DNA of 37,201 nt from Planctomycetota bacterium. GTDB lineage: Bacteria > Planctomycetota > Planctomycetia > Gemmatales > Gemmataceae. A program made the translations under genes and the position numbers. Below are positions 25,401 to 33,381 of the stretch, in pieces (the first letter of the stretch is position 1; every line of letters starts with the position of its first letter). The stretch is taken from positions 1 through 37,201 of the forward strand of contig JAJPHU010000084.1 of the NCBI GenBank assembly GCA_021325115.1, in the 5' to 3' direction. Under the pieces are notes generated by a model. The model searched no databases and was not told where the DNA came from. It was given only the letters and a program-made list of their open reading frames with translations.

Positions 25401-26021
25401 CTTCGAGCTGCGGCAGTGCCGGCTTGCTGGTATGTGAGCATTCCTCCCCATCGTGTGTTATTGGCGCCGGAAAGCGCGCCGGAAGTGGAGCGCATCTGGA
25501 TGCGGCGCGGCTGGTTATTGACTGCCGCTCTCGCCGTGCCGCCGGAGCTGCGCTCTGATCATGAGCCGGTTGCCCTCGTGTGTTGGCAGGACCAGAACGC
25601 GCCGATTGTCCTGACTCATGCCCCGCAGCTGGCGTGGCTGTTGGTTTGCTCGCTGGGCTTGTTGATCATCGGTTGGGGACTGTACGGGTTGGCGCGGCCG
25701 CAAGGCAATGAGGGAGGCCGCCTGGCTGTCTGGTTCTGGCCACTGCTTGCATTGCTAATGTTGGCAAGCGCCGTTGCCGCGCTGTTTTGGCCCACGACAC
25801 TGGGCGCCATCGTCTACGGCTGTGAGCCAGGTGTGGTGGTGCTGGCAGCTGTCATAGGGGTGCAATGGCTGAGGCACCAACGCTATCGCCGACAGATTGT
25901 TTTCTTGCCGAGTTTCAGCCGGAGCCGGGCCGGTTCTTCGCTGAATCGCAAAAACTCATCTATTCGTCCACCAAGCGGTGAACCGTCCACCGTCGATGCG
26001 CCGCCGCCCAGCGTAGGATGA
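22494..26021 (+). CDS. Giant secreted/membrane beta-rich protein, 1175 aa (planctomycete-type, unknown function)
   Basis: The start has a strong AGGAGG and an N-terminal hydrophobic signal or anchor (YFGLLLLCTALVLL). The bulk (~60-1050) is beta-rich and shows no named domain. Two transmembrane helices near the C-terminus (LAWLLVCSLGLLIIGWGLYG, and WFWPLLALLMLASAVAALFW followed by a third hydrophobic stretch) anchor it in a membrane, with a short cytoplasmic tail. An N-terminal module (LRPDKYQELLEQIAKLKK, then CLLRGKVEAGIVHLEAEF) recurs twice in the next protein. Two repeat-derived inserts are read in frame: a hairpin at 22563-22652 just after the signal, and family A palindrome copy 4 at about residues 926-943 (SGSVSDGKAAVAYASG). 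I do not recognise a characterised homologue. A cell-surface or envelope role is inferred from topology. Confidence 0.75.
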   Translation: MSSSPGRYFGLLLLCTALVLLRIPFSVFGFPFSDSPRSEREPAPKTENRKAKMEKLPADAVIVIGEQANEALELRPKAVILRPDKYQELLEQIAKLKKQIENIKNENAMPPTRCLLRGKVEAGIVHLEAEFAGTAEHADTLVSLACSQAGVSSAETDGHMAQIRRSNTGSFLVRIDKPGEYHVKLDLLVPLAGREGNGRGFELALPRAVITQLELDLPVNCTDVRLGGQLLKDLQLPGLELKNNRLRGSPGQGPVDKLDLSWKEVHPSTGEPVRMAEGRIQARLDAAGLTTQADLSLTVEGAPTKVWRLLVPRNAEIKVLPSDEEPPIEYRIETDDKKYAFASLRIIHLKEARSEPLHVQVKLPTLPLPQRGAAMSIGPFFVFDAARQIGTVVVRNQVRNLHLDYHAHGDMQLRRQETEDTKGEAPATVTTLVYNNVPVVEEPLGATGPKSRSWLDLEAVKMPAQVRMRVAHTLTLQRAPDMAGDRSSSANRALYWQIVTTLTPATKWTDVEQIKILVPPEWESADENVSVVRNSNPRYVTIPSAFLREAPTQSQRLGGRYKVHYKAEEHAILKLPQPQGTIESCEVKLEAPADVEVVLNNAEQINLELSRQSRPNEQTWRSRGTPAEELGIDVSWRPYRPELRVMSVVDLTLNGNRGEVHHELRLQLPPTPPSFVTVRVPAAIGDSLQIQDGQGQEIRAVKSDSLASGQRLPGGEADSPPDFGRSPAARFRISVPAKEGGKEWHLVLRYTTYLGEKKRAPRAGEPFAVPLAVLEQATSGDLKVRIWSEPGYLPQAASPRWEEQNIEEIKDRPLPVLVLRAAKYDTPLRLVLSEQAVGFSALIERALMRVHLEEDGAQRWQARFQIRQIANKSLDLLMPAPVAALNARFFFNGHKVTPILVNSKGESNGGGNIARLHLPRLEDRERSGSVSDGKAAVAYASGLLEVLFQALPPGSDSSALHTTLQPPQILRAAAVPACWYVSIPPHRVLLAPESAPEVERIWMRRGWLLTAALAVPPELRSDHEPVALVCWQDQNAPIVLTHAPQLAWLLVCSLGLLIIGWGLYGLARPQGNEGGRLAVWFWPLLALLMLASAVAALFWPTTLGAIVYGCEPGVVVLAAVIGVQWLRHQRYRRQIVFLPSFSRSRAGSSLNRKNSSIRPPSGEPSTVDAPPPSVG
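22563..22652. repeat. In-frame inverted repeat after the signal peptide of the 1175-aa gene
   Basis: The T-rich left arm (22563-22591, CGTTTTCGGTTTTTGGTTTT) and the A-rich right arm (22623-22652, CGAAAACCGAAAACAGAAAA) are inverted copies, about three quarters identical. They are translated in frame as F-S-V-F-G-F-P-F and P-K-T-E-N-R-K-A-K, which differs from the surrounding sequence. It looks like an inserted hairpin that kept the frame open. Confidence 0.6.
25271..25320. repeat. Palindromic repeat family A, copy 4, inside a gene
   Basis: Arms 25271-25291 and 25300-25320 are inverted copies with one mismatch over 21 nt and an 8-nt loop. The core is GGAAGCGTAAGCGACGG, the same as the intergenic copies, yet it is read in frame inside the 1175-aa gene without a stop. 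Confidence 0.95.
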
Positions 26022-26051
26022 CAAGGTGGCCGAGTGACAGGGAGACCGTTG

Positions 26052-29000
26052 ATGGCGAAAGCATGCGCAACACTATCGAACAGCGAACGACCCTGGTTTT
26101 TCGGCGCGGGCGGCTCCTTATGCTTTCTCGCCCTTCTACCTGCCATCCTGGTCTTGGGACTCCTTATCCCCTTGTCTCTGTGTCTCCTTGTTCCTTTGTC
26201 ATGCCATGGCGAAGAAGAGGATGGGATGCCGACGTTCCGCCGGCTCCTCTTGCCGCCGGAGCGTTTGCCGGAGGAACTGAAGCGTGTTCAGGATGGCGTG
26301 TTGGTGCGTCTGCCGGCTCCTGAATTTGATGCGCTGGTTGAGCGTGCGGCCCAAGCAGTCAAACGCAAGTTTCCGCCGCGGCTCTTGGAAGCGCGCTATC
26401 ACGCCATGCTCCAGGAGGAAAGCCTTATCGGCGAAGGGCAGTGGAAACTGATCTACACCGGGCCAGGACCGGGACTGCTAAATTTGCAGCCATTTAATCT
26501 CGCCTTGCGGCAGGCCCGCTTCGAGAATGGAGACGCCCGGATTGCTGCCTTCGATGGCAAGACTCCTGCACTGCTTGTTGAAACGCCCGGTGAACGGATG
26601 GTATCGCTGGACTGGTCGGCGCGAGCCGAGTCTGGCCCAGAAGGCTTGCAGTTTCATCTGGAGGTGCCGTCTTGCCCCGTCGTGCTTCTGGAATTGGATG
26701 TGCCTGCCGGCCGTGCCGTGGCGGTCCTTAATGATAGTGCCTTGCTGTCCGGTCCACACGAGGCGGAGGCCGCCAACCTCCGTCGCTGGAAAATCGTTTG
26801 CGGCGGGCGCCAGCGCACCGAGCGCCAGCGCATCGATATTCGCATCTACCCCGCTAATCGACCCGATGCCAGTGGAGACTCGCCGCCGGCTCCTTTCATC
26901 CATCAGAAGATCACGCAGAAGCTGCGTCCAGAAGGACTGGATGCCACATTCGAGCTGACGCTGGATAGCTCGCCGCAGGGCATCCGCGAGTTGATTTGCG
27001 AATGCGATGCCCAGCTGCGTCTCCGCGATGTCATCGGCCCCGGAGTAGATCGCTACGCGTTCCAGGCGGGCGATGAGAATAAACCAGCGCGGCTGACGGT
27101 CCGCCTGCGTGAGCCGGTGCATGCGGGGACGTGGCAAATCCTTTGTCTGGCGCCGCTGAGCCATTCGCCATGGCCCAGTGGATCACGGCCGATTGCCTGG
27201 CGAAGTCCCGGCCTGCGGTTGGTCAACGCCGTGCCGCGCGGCGAGACGCTCACGCTTTGGCTTCATCCCGATCTGCGCGTCGAGAGCTGGGATCCCGGCA
27301 GCTTTCGGCTCAGCTCGTTAGACCTCGATCGTGCTACGGGAGGGCAGGTCTTGACCCTGTTAGGCGGTGGATCGATCGAACCGACGCGCCGGCCGACCGC
27401 TCGCCTGCAAGCATACGGGGTCGAGTTTGCCACGCATCAACTGACCTGGTGGCGCTGCGATGCCAGCGGTATGGCCCTGACCGTGCAAATCGGCTGGGAG
27501 GTAAGTCAGGGCCAGCTTTTTCAGCTGCCGGTGTTGCTGCCCGCTGGCTGGAACGTCGAGAAGGTCGAGATGGCTCCTGCGGCTCTGTTGCGCGACTGGT
27601 ATGTCCGCAAGGCTGGGGGGAATGCCACCCTGTTCGTCAATCTCGCCAACCCGATTGAGCCTTCGCTGCGCAGACTGCCGGCGTTGACTGTGCATTTGCG
27701 GCCGGCCAATCCTGGTCCATTCACGGAAAAACGGCTCCCCTTTCCCGATGCAGTACCGCTCGGGGCGCGCTTCCGCGAAGGGGCACTGGCGCTGGATTGC
27801 GATGAACAGCTGTTCCATCTTCAGGTGCATACCAGGGCGGAGCGTACAGAGCCGGAGAACGAAGGACCGTGGGGGCAAAGACTACCGGAGTATTACTATC
27901 GATATCGTGGACAAAATGTAACTGGCGAAATCCGAGTCCAGGCACGTCCGCCGCGCTTGCGAGCCCAGTGCCACAGCGAGGTTTTTATTACCCGCGGCGA
28001 AGCGATTATCGAAACACAATTGCTATTGGAAGCAGAGTCCGGCAGTCCCAACACGATCGAGCTATCGCTATCAGCCGGCAACGGCGTGGGCTGGCCATGG
28101 CACACCGAAACGCTGCCGCGCAGTGATGAGTCGGCGGGCAATCGTGTCCGCCGAGTCGAGCGCGTCTACCGCACCGAAACATCCCACATCCTCCATCTGC
28201 TGGCGGCGTCTCATCCGCTGCAAGCTGCCGCCATTGAAGCGGCCCGACCGACCGACGAACGCTGGCGTCTGACGTTGGCCCGGCCGCTGCGCCTGCGCGA
28301 GCCACTCCGCCTTCAGGCACGACGTCGTTTGCAAGCGCACGACAACCGCTGGGACGTGCCGCTGCCGGTTGTTCTTGGCGCTGAGCACATGGAAGGCGAA
28401 GTGGTGCTGCATCTGACGGGCGCCGGTCCTGTACGCGTGCATAGTATTGGACTGCATGAAGCTGCTTTCCCAACCGAAGGAGACGCGGCACCCTGGCGCA
28501 CTTTCCGCTATGGCCAAGAGGAAGTCCATCTCATCCTTGCCGGCGAAGTGCGAGCCTTTGGCCGTTCCGGTGAAACGGGCATTTCACCTGTCAGGGGGAC
28601 GATCGAGAGAGCGTATCTGATTACCTATGCTGGCGTGAACGGCACCTTGCGCCATCATTTTCTATTTCAGATCGCTAATTGGGGGGAGCGCCGTCTGCCG
28701 TTGCGTTTGCCTCCCGGTTCGCGGCCCTTGGCTGTTCAGATGGATGGCCGTTGGCTGCCGCAACTTCTTCCGAGTTCTCTGATGAAGCCTGGGAACGACG
28801 AAGAGGCGATTGAATTGGCTTTGCCGGTGCCGGTCCGCGCCGATGCTCCCTCCGGAGATAATATGCACCGATTTGAGATCGTTTATACGCGCATAGTACC
28901 ATCCGGGGTGCTCTGGCAGTCTCTGGATGCTCCTGCCCCGCAATTGCCGATCGCTCCGCTTGCTTTTTGTCGCCTCTGGCGTCTGCCGCCACAGTTGACA

Positions 29001-32000
29001 CCGCTGCGTCCAGGACGTTACCAATCCCTACCGGGCACGGACAATGTGAGGGAGCTAGCAGCACTGCCACACCGCCCAACAGAACTGTTCCGTCCCCCCG
29101 GTTGGTGGGCGCCTCTCGATCTACTGCGGGAAAAACCACAGGCGAGTGCACGCGCAGCCCTGAAACAGATTAGTCAGGAGCTGCGCGATCGGCATGTCGA
29201 TCAGAAGATGTCTCTGCGTGAATTGGTGAGCGAATTGTCTTCTCTCATTCCCATGCTCCGCGTGGAAACGCATCGCTACTCCCTCGTTCTTGACGACCTG
29301 GCTTTGCGCGAAGCAGGAGTAAGAGCGGAGACGCGCTTAACTATCCAGCGGTCATCTTCGATCGGTGAGATGCCGGTTCCCCTGGCGACGACCGGCGAAA
29401 CGCCGACCTCATCGATAACATGCACGATAATTGCTGTGCCGGGGCGTTCGGCCATCCTGCTGACGACGAACTGCGGACGCGGTGCGGTGCTGCGCGAGCC
29501 GTTCTCCGAAGAGGTGGAGAATGCTCTGGCTGAGGCAGCACAGTACGGGCAAGACATTTCCGGGCGCTTTCGTTCTGCCCTGAACTGGCTGCATCCCGAA
29601 AGCATCGCTACCTCAGTTGGCGCCGGACCGCGGCCACTTGATTTCGACTATAAAAGTCGTGAATGGAGTGAATGGGAGCCAATCGCCGGTGTGGCAGAAG
29701 AGCGGATGATTGTGGTGCATCGCGGTGGGGTGGCGGCCCTGGGATGGGCACTGGGGCTGTTGGTTCCTCTATTGTTCTGGCTACTGTGGCGGCGGATAGA
29801 ACACCGTTTGACGCTCCTGCTGTTGGCTCTGGCCTTGTTCGGTTTGGGCGTGCTGTGGTTGCCGGCGGCGCTGCACGATTTGGCCTGGTGGCCGTTGCTG
29901 ACAAGCGGCGCCGTCGCTGGGTGGAGTTATTTGTGTACTATTGTCCGCCAACCGATGAGTCCGCAATCTTCCTCCCGCCAATCGAGAAATGCCACGTCCT
30001 CTGCGGCAATCATCGGAATACTGATCCTGGGCTTTCTGGGCTGGCATGGCCGCGCCGCTACGCCAGCGCCGGCCACAGTCTATCTCATTCCGCCATCGGC
30101 CGACGCGCCGGACAGACAAACCGTGTTGGTGCCTGCGGATCTCCTCGATCGTCTCCAGGTACTGGCGCGGCCTGCGCTGCTGGCGCCCGGTGGGCCGCAG
30201 ACGGTGCTTCTGGATGCTTCCTACGAAGGTCAGCTCGTGGACGAGGGCAAACAGGCGGAGTTCACTGCGACCTTTTCCGTGCATAGCTTGAGCGATGAAC
30301 CATCTACACTAACAGTGCCACTGGATGGCGTTGGGTTGGTCGGCGAGGTGTTGCTGGACGGCGCGCGGGTTGCTCCTCTGGCCGCGCCGCAAGCAGGTTA
30401 TTCTCTTCCGATACGCGGCCGCGGCCGACACAAGATCGAGTTACGTTTCCGTGTCCCTGTAGTCGGGACGATTGAAGATCGTAATGTGCTGTTCACGGCT
30501 CCGCCTTTACTACGAAGCCGGTTGTCTTGGCGTGTTCCGGACGGGGCCGTCGAGCCGCAAGTGCTGGTCAAAAACGGCGCCCAGTGGATAACGCGCGACA
30601 GCAGCGGCCAACGCCTGGAAGCGGACCTCGGTGCGCTGCCGCTACCGGTGCATCTGCACTGGTATCAGCCCAATCGTCCGACACGCGCGAGTTATCAGGC
30701 TGCCTACTTGTGGGACCTCGGTCCTGAAGTCAACCGCTTGACCACTTGGCTGCGCTACCGCGTTGAACAAGGAGCAGTCCAAATGCTGGAGGTGGAGCTG
30801 CCCGCCGAACTGGAGGTCAGCTCGGCCAATGCGCAGCGCACCCTGTCGCTCTCACGGCAGCCCTGGCGGGCGCGCTTCCAGCTGCGCGACTGGCATGTCA
30901 CGCGCGTCGGCAATCAACGCGTGCTGCATCTGCGTCTTCCGTATCCCATCAGCGGCGATTTCCAGGTAATACTGGAATTGCTGCCGCGCACGCCGCTGAC
31001 TTCGCCTGTAGCCCTGCCGTTGCCGTCGCCACGCGGCATCCGCCCTGGAGGACCGCACTATCTGGCCTATCGCACCCAACCAGGTTTGAACGCTCAGCGC
31101 GAGACGTCGCAGAATCTCACGCGCATCAGCAACAAAGAGTTCGCCCCAGACTGGCTGGGAGGACCGAGCCTGGAAGCGCATTTCCAAGGCATCGCCTACC
31201 GCATCCCACCCGATCGGCTGCCACAGCTGATCCTGCGCCTGGAACACAGGCCGCCTGTGATTCAGGGCGAGGTCGATGTCACCGTCCGAGTCGGTACGCA
31301 GCAGGCCGAGATTGAGGCTGTCGCCGATGTCACGACGCCTAATAAAGATCGCGCTGCTCTTGAGTGGGAGCTGCCGCCACACTGTGTCCTCGCTGCGGCA
31401 GCCGGTGAGGAGGTGCGGAGCTGGAAGCAAAACGGCTCGCGTTTACTGATATGGCTGAATCGCACGACGGCGAAGACACGAATTCATCTGAGTGGTTGGT
31501 TGCCGTTGTCTCTCCACGACGGCCGGCCTCATCTCGAGCTGAACGGCCCGCGCCTGCTCTACGCGGATAAGCAGTATACACGCCTTCATCTCACCACCGC
31601 CGATGATCTCATCTTGGCAGCCGTGCGGACGCGAAACCTTCAACCGGCAAGGAGTCGACGTCAGCCGGCTAACGTCGGCCGATCGACTATATTTGAGACG
31701 TTTCATTCATATTATAATCTGGAATGTCAAGTACAGGCTGCCGCCAATGCGGTTGCAAAAGTATTGACGCTCGCCGAGGCGGCCGACCGCGAACTGTGTT
31801 TCACGACCACGGTGGATTACACCGTGACACACGGCGAACTGCGGCAGGTCCAGCTGCGGCTACGCAACTGGGAGGAAGAGAAAGTTGAGATACAGGCGGA
31901 GCGCGTGGCGCTCTGGTCGGAACCGCGGCGGTCCATAGGAGGTCGTTCCTGGCTGCTGCCGCTGCAAGCGGGCGTTCGCGGACATTATCAAGTGGTGCTG

Positions 32001-33380
32001 CACGGCCGTATGCCACTTGCCAAGGCGGCTGGAGGCGTGCCGATGCCGGAAGTGCTTGTGCAGGGCGTGGAACGGGCCGAATATTTCGTAGCGGTGGCCG
32101 GCGGCGGGCTGACCGGACAGGCAAAAGGAACCTTTCAGACTCTAAAATTGCCGCACCAGGCACTGCAAGCAATTTGGCCCGATGCAGCGCAACGCTTGGA
32201 ACGCAATAACGGACAAGCCTGGCGCGTTGGTGATGCGGAGTGGCAAGTACGTTTGCTGCCGCAGCTGCGCGTGCTGCAACCGACTCCCGCTCGCCTCTAT
32301 TTGCTGGAGCAATGGGCGGCGGCAAAGGATGGTCGGCGCTGGCTGCATGAGGCGCGCTGCTGGCTACATCATGAGGCGCATGCCGATCTTGCTATCGATT
32401 TTGCCGCGCCGGTCCGTGTCTTCGCCGTTGCCATCGATGGTGTCGAAGGGACGCCGCTCCAGCCCAGTCCCACACGGCTATGGCTACCCTTGCCGAGCCA
32501 AGCTGGCGTGCGCTGCATCCACTTTCGCTGGCTGTACGATCCGCCGGAGCCGCTGGATCGTCCCAATCTGACTCCGCCGCAGTTGGTCGGTGCGGTGAAG
32601 GGGCCGACTGTGTGGACCGTAACGGTCCCGCCGGGTTGGCAGGCTGTCCTTACCGGCGCTGCGAACTGGCAAGGCGCAACGCGCGAGGCTGCCCTGGCAC
32701 TTTGGCGTGCCGACGTTCAACTCCACATCAGCCAGGATCTGGCCAAAGAGCGGCGGGACAATGTCGCCTCATCGGCCCTGGCTGCCGCCCAGCAACGCTT
32801 CACCCTGTACTGCCGTCACGCCCAGCAGGCGCTTGACCTGGGTGCTGGCGGTGCGGCAGGACCACAAAACCACAGCCTGACCGATTGGTTGGCAGAGCTG
32901 CAAGCCAACAATCGCCTCTTAAAACCCGAAATACGGAATGCCAAATCAGAATTGGACAAGGGAGGTCCCGATTGCAGTCTTCGCATTTCGGATTTCGAGA
33001 AATCGGCGGGCATTCCCACGTCGGGACAAGTGCTGCCGGGCGCGGAACCGCCGACTTTCCAGCTCATTTCGCGGGAGAGGCAACAGATACGCCAAGCTCT
33101 TGCCGCTTCCGGACAGTGGCTCGGCGCTCTGGCAATCCTATGGATCTTATCTACTTGGCCATTCTTATCGGCACGCCTGCACTTGTTCTGGCCAGAGCAG
33201 ATTGCTCTGCTTGGTGCGATCGGTTGGCACCTGGCGGGGCCAACCGTGCTCGTGCTGGGATTGTTGCTTATCGCTGCGTGCAGCCGCATTTTTCTGGGGG
33301 TCCGTGGTCTGCGTACATTCCTCCGCAAACGCCGTCAGCAGCCAAGCACCATGACAGCCGGTAACGGCGTTGTGGAATGA
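26052..33380 (+). CDS. Giant membrane protein, ~2442 aa, fusion of two paralogous modules
   Basis: This protein starts at ATG 26052 (AGGGAG 8 nt upstream) with a signal-like hydrophobic stretch (LLPAILVLGLLIPLSLCLLVPLSC). Half 1 holds a long beta-rich region and ends with transmembrane helices at about residues 1225-1298. A second signal-like helix (AIIGILILGFLGWHG, about 1318-1336) then opens half 2, another ~1000-residue beta-rich region, ending in two more helices at about 2353-2416. The start of each half and the previous protein share a short module: L-x-x-x-E-F-D-A-L-V..., V-P-A-D-L-L-D-R-L... and R-P-D-K-Y-Q-E-L-L.... A fusion of two secreted or membrane proteins of the same family is the simplest reading. 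In-frame repeats occur at 29244-29270 and 32927-32997. Function is unknown. A chance continuous frame of this length is essentially excluded. Confidence 0.75.
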   Translation: MAKACATLSNSERPWFFGAGGSLCFLALLPAILVLGLLIPLSLCLLVPLSCHGEEEDGMPTFRRLLLPPERLPEELKRVQDGVLVRLPAPEFDALVERAAQAVKRKFPPRLLEARYHAMLQEESLIGEGQWKLIYTGPGPGLLNLQPFNLALRQARFENGDARIAAFDGKTPALLVETPGERMVSLDWSARAESGPEGLQFHLEVPSCPVVLLELDVPAGRAVAVLNDSALLSGPHEAEAANLRRWKIVCGGRQRTERQRIDIRIYPANRPDASGDSPPAPFIHQKITQKLRPEGLDATFELTLDSSPQGIRELICECDAQLRLRDVIGPGVDRYAFQAGDENKPARLTVRLREPVHAGTWQILCLAPLSHSPWPSGSRPIAWRSPGLRLVNAVPRGETLTLWLHPDLRVESWDPGSFRLSSLDLDRATGGQVLTLLGGGSIEPTRRPTARLQAYGVEFATHQLTWWRCDASGMALTVQIGWEVSQGQLFQLPVLLPAGWNVEKVEMAPAALLRDWYVRKAGGNATLFVNLANPIEPSLRRLPALTVHLRPANPGPFTEKRLPFPDAVPLGARFREGALALDCDEQLFHLQVHTRAERTEPENEGPWGQRLPEYYYRYRGQNVTGEIRVQARPPRLRAQCHSEVFITRGEAIIETQLLLEAESGSPNTIELSLSAGNGVGWPWHTETLPRSDESAGNRVRRVERVYRTETSHILHLLAASHPLQAAAIEAARPTDERWRLTLARPLRLREPLRLQARRRLQAHDNRWDVPLPVVLGAEHMEGEVVLHLTGAGPVRVHSIGLHEAAFPTEGDAAPWRTFRYGQEEVHLILAGEVRAFGRSGETGISPVRGTIERAYLITYAGVNGTLRHHFLFQIANWGERRLPLRLPPGSRPLAVQMDGRWLPQLLPSSLMKPGNDEEAIELALPVPVRADAPSGDNMHRFEIVYTRIVPSGVLWQSLDAPAPQLPIAPLAFCRLWRLPPQLTPLRPGRYQSLPGTDNVRELAALPHRPTELFRPPGWWAPLDLLREKPQASARAALKQISQELRDRHVDQKMSLRELVSELSSLIPMLRVETHRYSLVLDDLALREAGVRAETRLTIQRSSSIGEMPVPLATTGETPTSSITCTIIAVPGRSAILLTTNCGRGAVLREPFSEEVENALAEAAQYGQDISGRFRSALNWLHPESIATSVGAGPRPLDFDYKSREWSEWEPIAGVAEERMIVVHRGGVAALGWALGLLVPLLFWLLWRRIEHRLTLLLLALALFGLGVLWLPAALHDLAWWPLLTSGAVAGWSYLCTIVRQPMSPQSSSRQSRNATSSAAIIGILILGFLGWHGRAATPAPATVYLIPPSADAPDRQTVLVPADLLDRLQVLARPALLAPGGPQTVLLDASYEGQLVDEGKQAEFTATFSVHSLSDEPSTLTVPLDGVGLVGEVLLDGARVAPLAAPQAGYSLPIRGRGRHKIELRFRVPVVGTIEDRNVLFTAPPLLRSRLSWRVPDGAVEPQVLVKNGAQWITRDSSGQRLEADLGALPLPVHLHWYQPNRPTRASYQAAYLWDLGPEVNRLTTWLRYRVEQGAVQMLEVELPAELEVSSANAQRTLSLSRQPWRARFQLRDWHVTRVGNQRVLHLRLPYPISGDFQVILELLPRTPLTSPVALPLPSPRGIRPGGPHYLAYRTQPGLNAQRETSQNLTRISNKEFAPDWLGGPSLEAHFQGIAYRIPPDRLPQLILRLEHRPPVIQGEVDVTVRVGTQQAEIEAVADVTTPNKDRAALEWELPPHCVLAAAAGEEVRSWKQNGSRLLIWLNRTTAKTRIHLSGWLPLSLHDGRPHLELNGPRLLYADKQYTRLHLTTADDLILAAVRTRNLQPARSRRQPANVGRSTIFETFHSYYNLECQVQAAANAVAKVLTLAEAADRELCFTTTVDYTVTHGELRQVQLRLRNWEEEKVEIQAERVALWSEPRRSIGGRSWLLPLQAGVRGHYQVVLHGRMPLAKAAGGVPMPEVLVQGVERAEYFVAVAGGGLTGQAKGTFQTLKLPHQALQAIWPDAAQRLERNNGQAWRVGDAEWQVRLLPQLRVLQPTPARLYLLEQWAAAKDGRRWLHEARCWLHHEAHADLAIDFAAPVRVFAVAIDGVEGTPLQPSPTRLWLPLPSQAGVRCIHFRWLYDPPEPLDRPNLTPPQLVGAVKGPTVWTVTVPPGWQAVLTGAANWQGATREAALALWRADVQLHISQDLAKERRDNVASSALAAAQQRFTLYCRHAQQALDLGAGGAAGPQNHSLTDWLAELQANNRLLKPEIRNAKSELDKGGPDCSLRISDFEKSAGIPTSGQVLPGAEPPTFQLISRERQQIRQALAASGQWLGALAILWILSTWPFLSARLHLFWPEQIALLGAIGWHLAGPTVLVLGLLLIAACSRIFLGVRGLRTFLRKRRQQPSTMTAGNGVVE
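29244..29270. repeat. Hairpin repeat family C, copy inside a gene
   Basis: CATTCCCATGCTCCGCGTGG is a 24-of-27 match (over 29244-29270) to the intergenic repeat at 5061-5087. It is read in frame within the 2442-aa protein as S-L-I-P-M-L-R-V-E-T. The same hairpin type occurs between genes, so it looks inserted. Confidence 0.55.
32927..32997. repeat. In-frame inverted repeat near the 3' end of the 2442-aa gene
   Basis: The left arm CGAAATACGGAATG (from 32927) and the right arm CGCATTTCGGATTTCG (to 32997) are inverted copies with a few mismatches. They are translated as P-E-I-R-N-A-K-S-E and S-L-R-I-S-D-F-E, a pattern typical of a dispersed hairpin read in one frame. It falls in a loop-like region between the ectodomain and the final transmembrane helices. 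Confidence 0.55.
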
Positions 33381-33381
33381 G

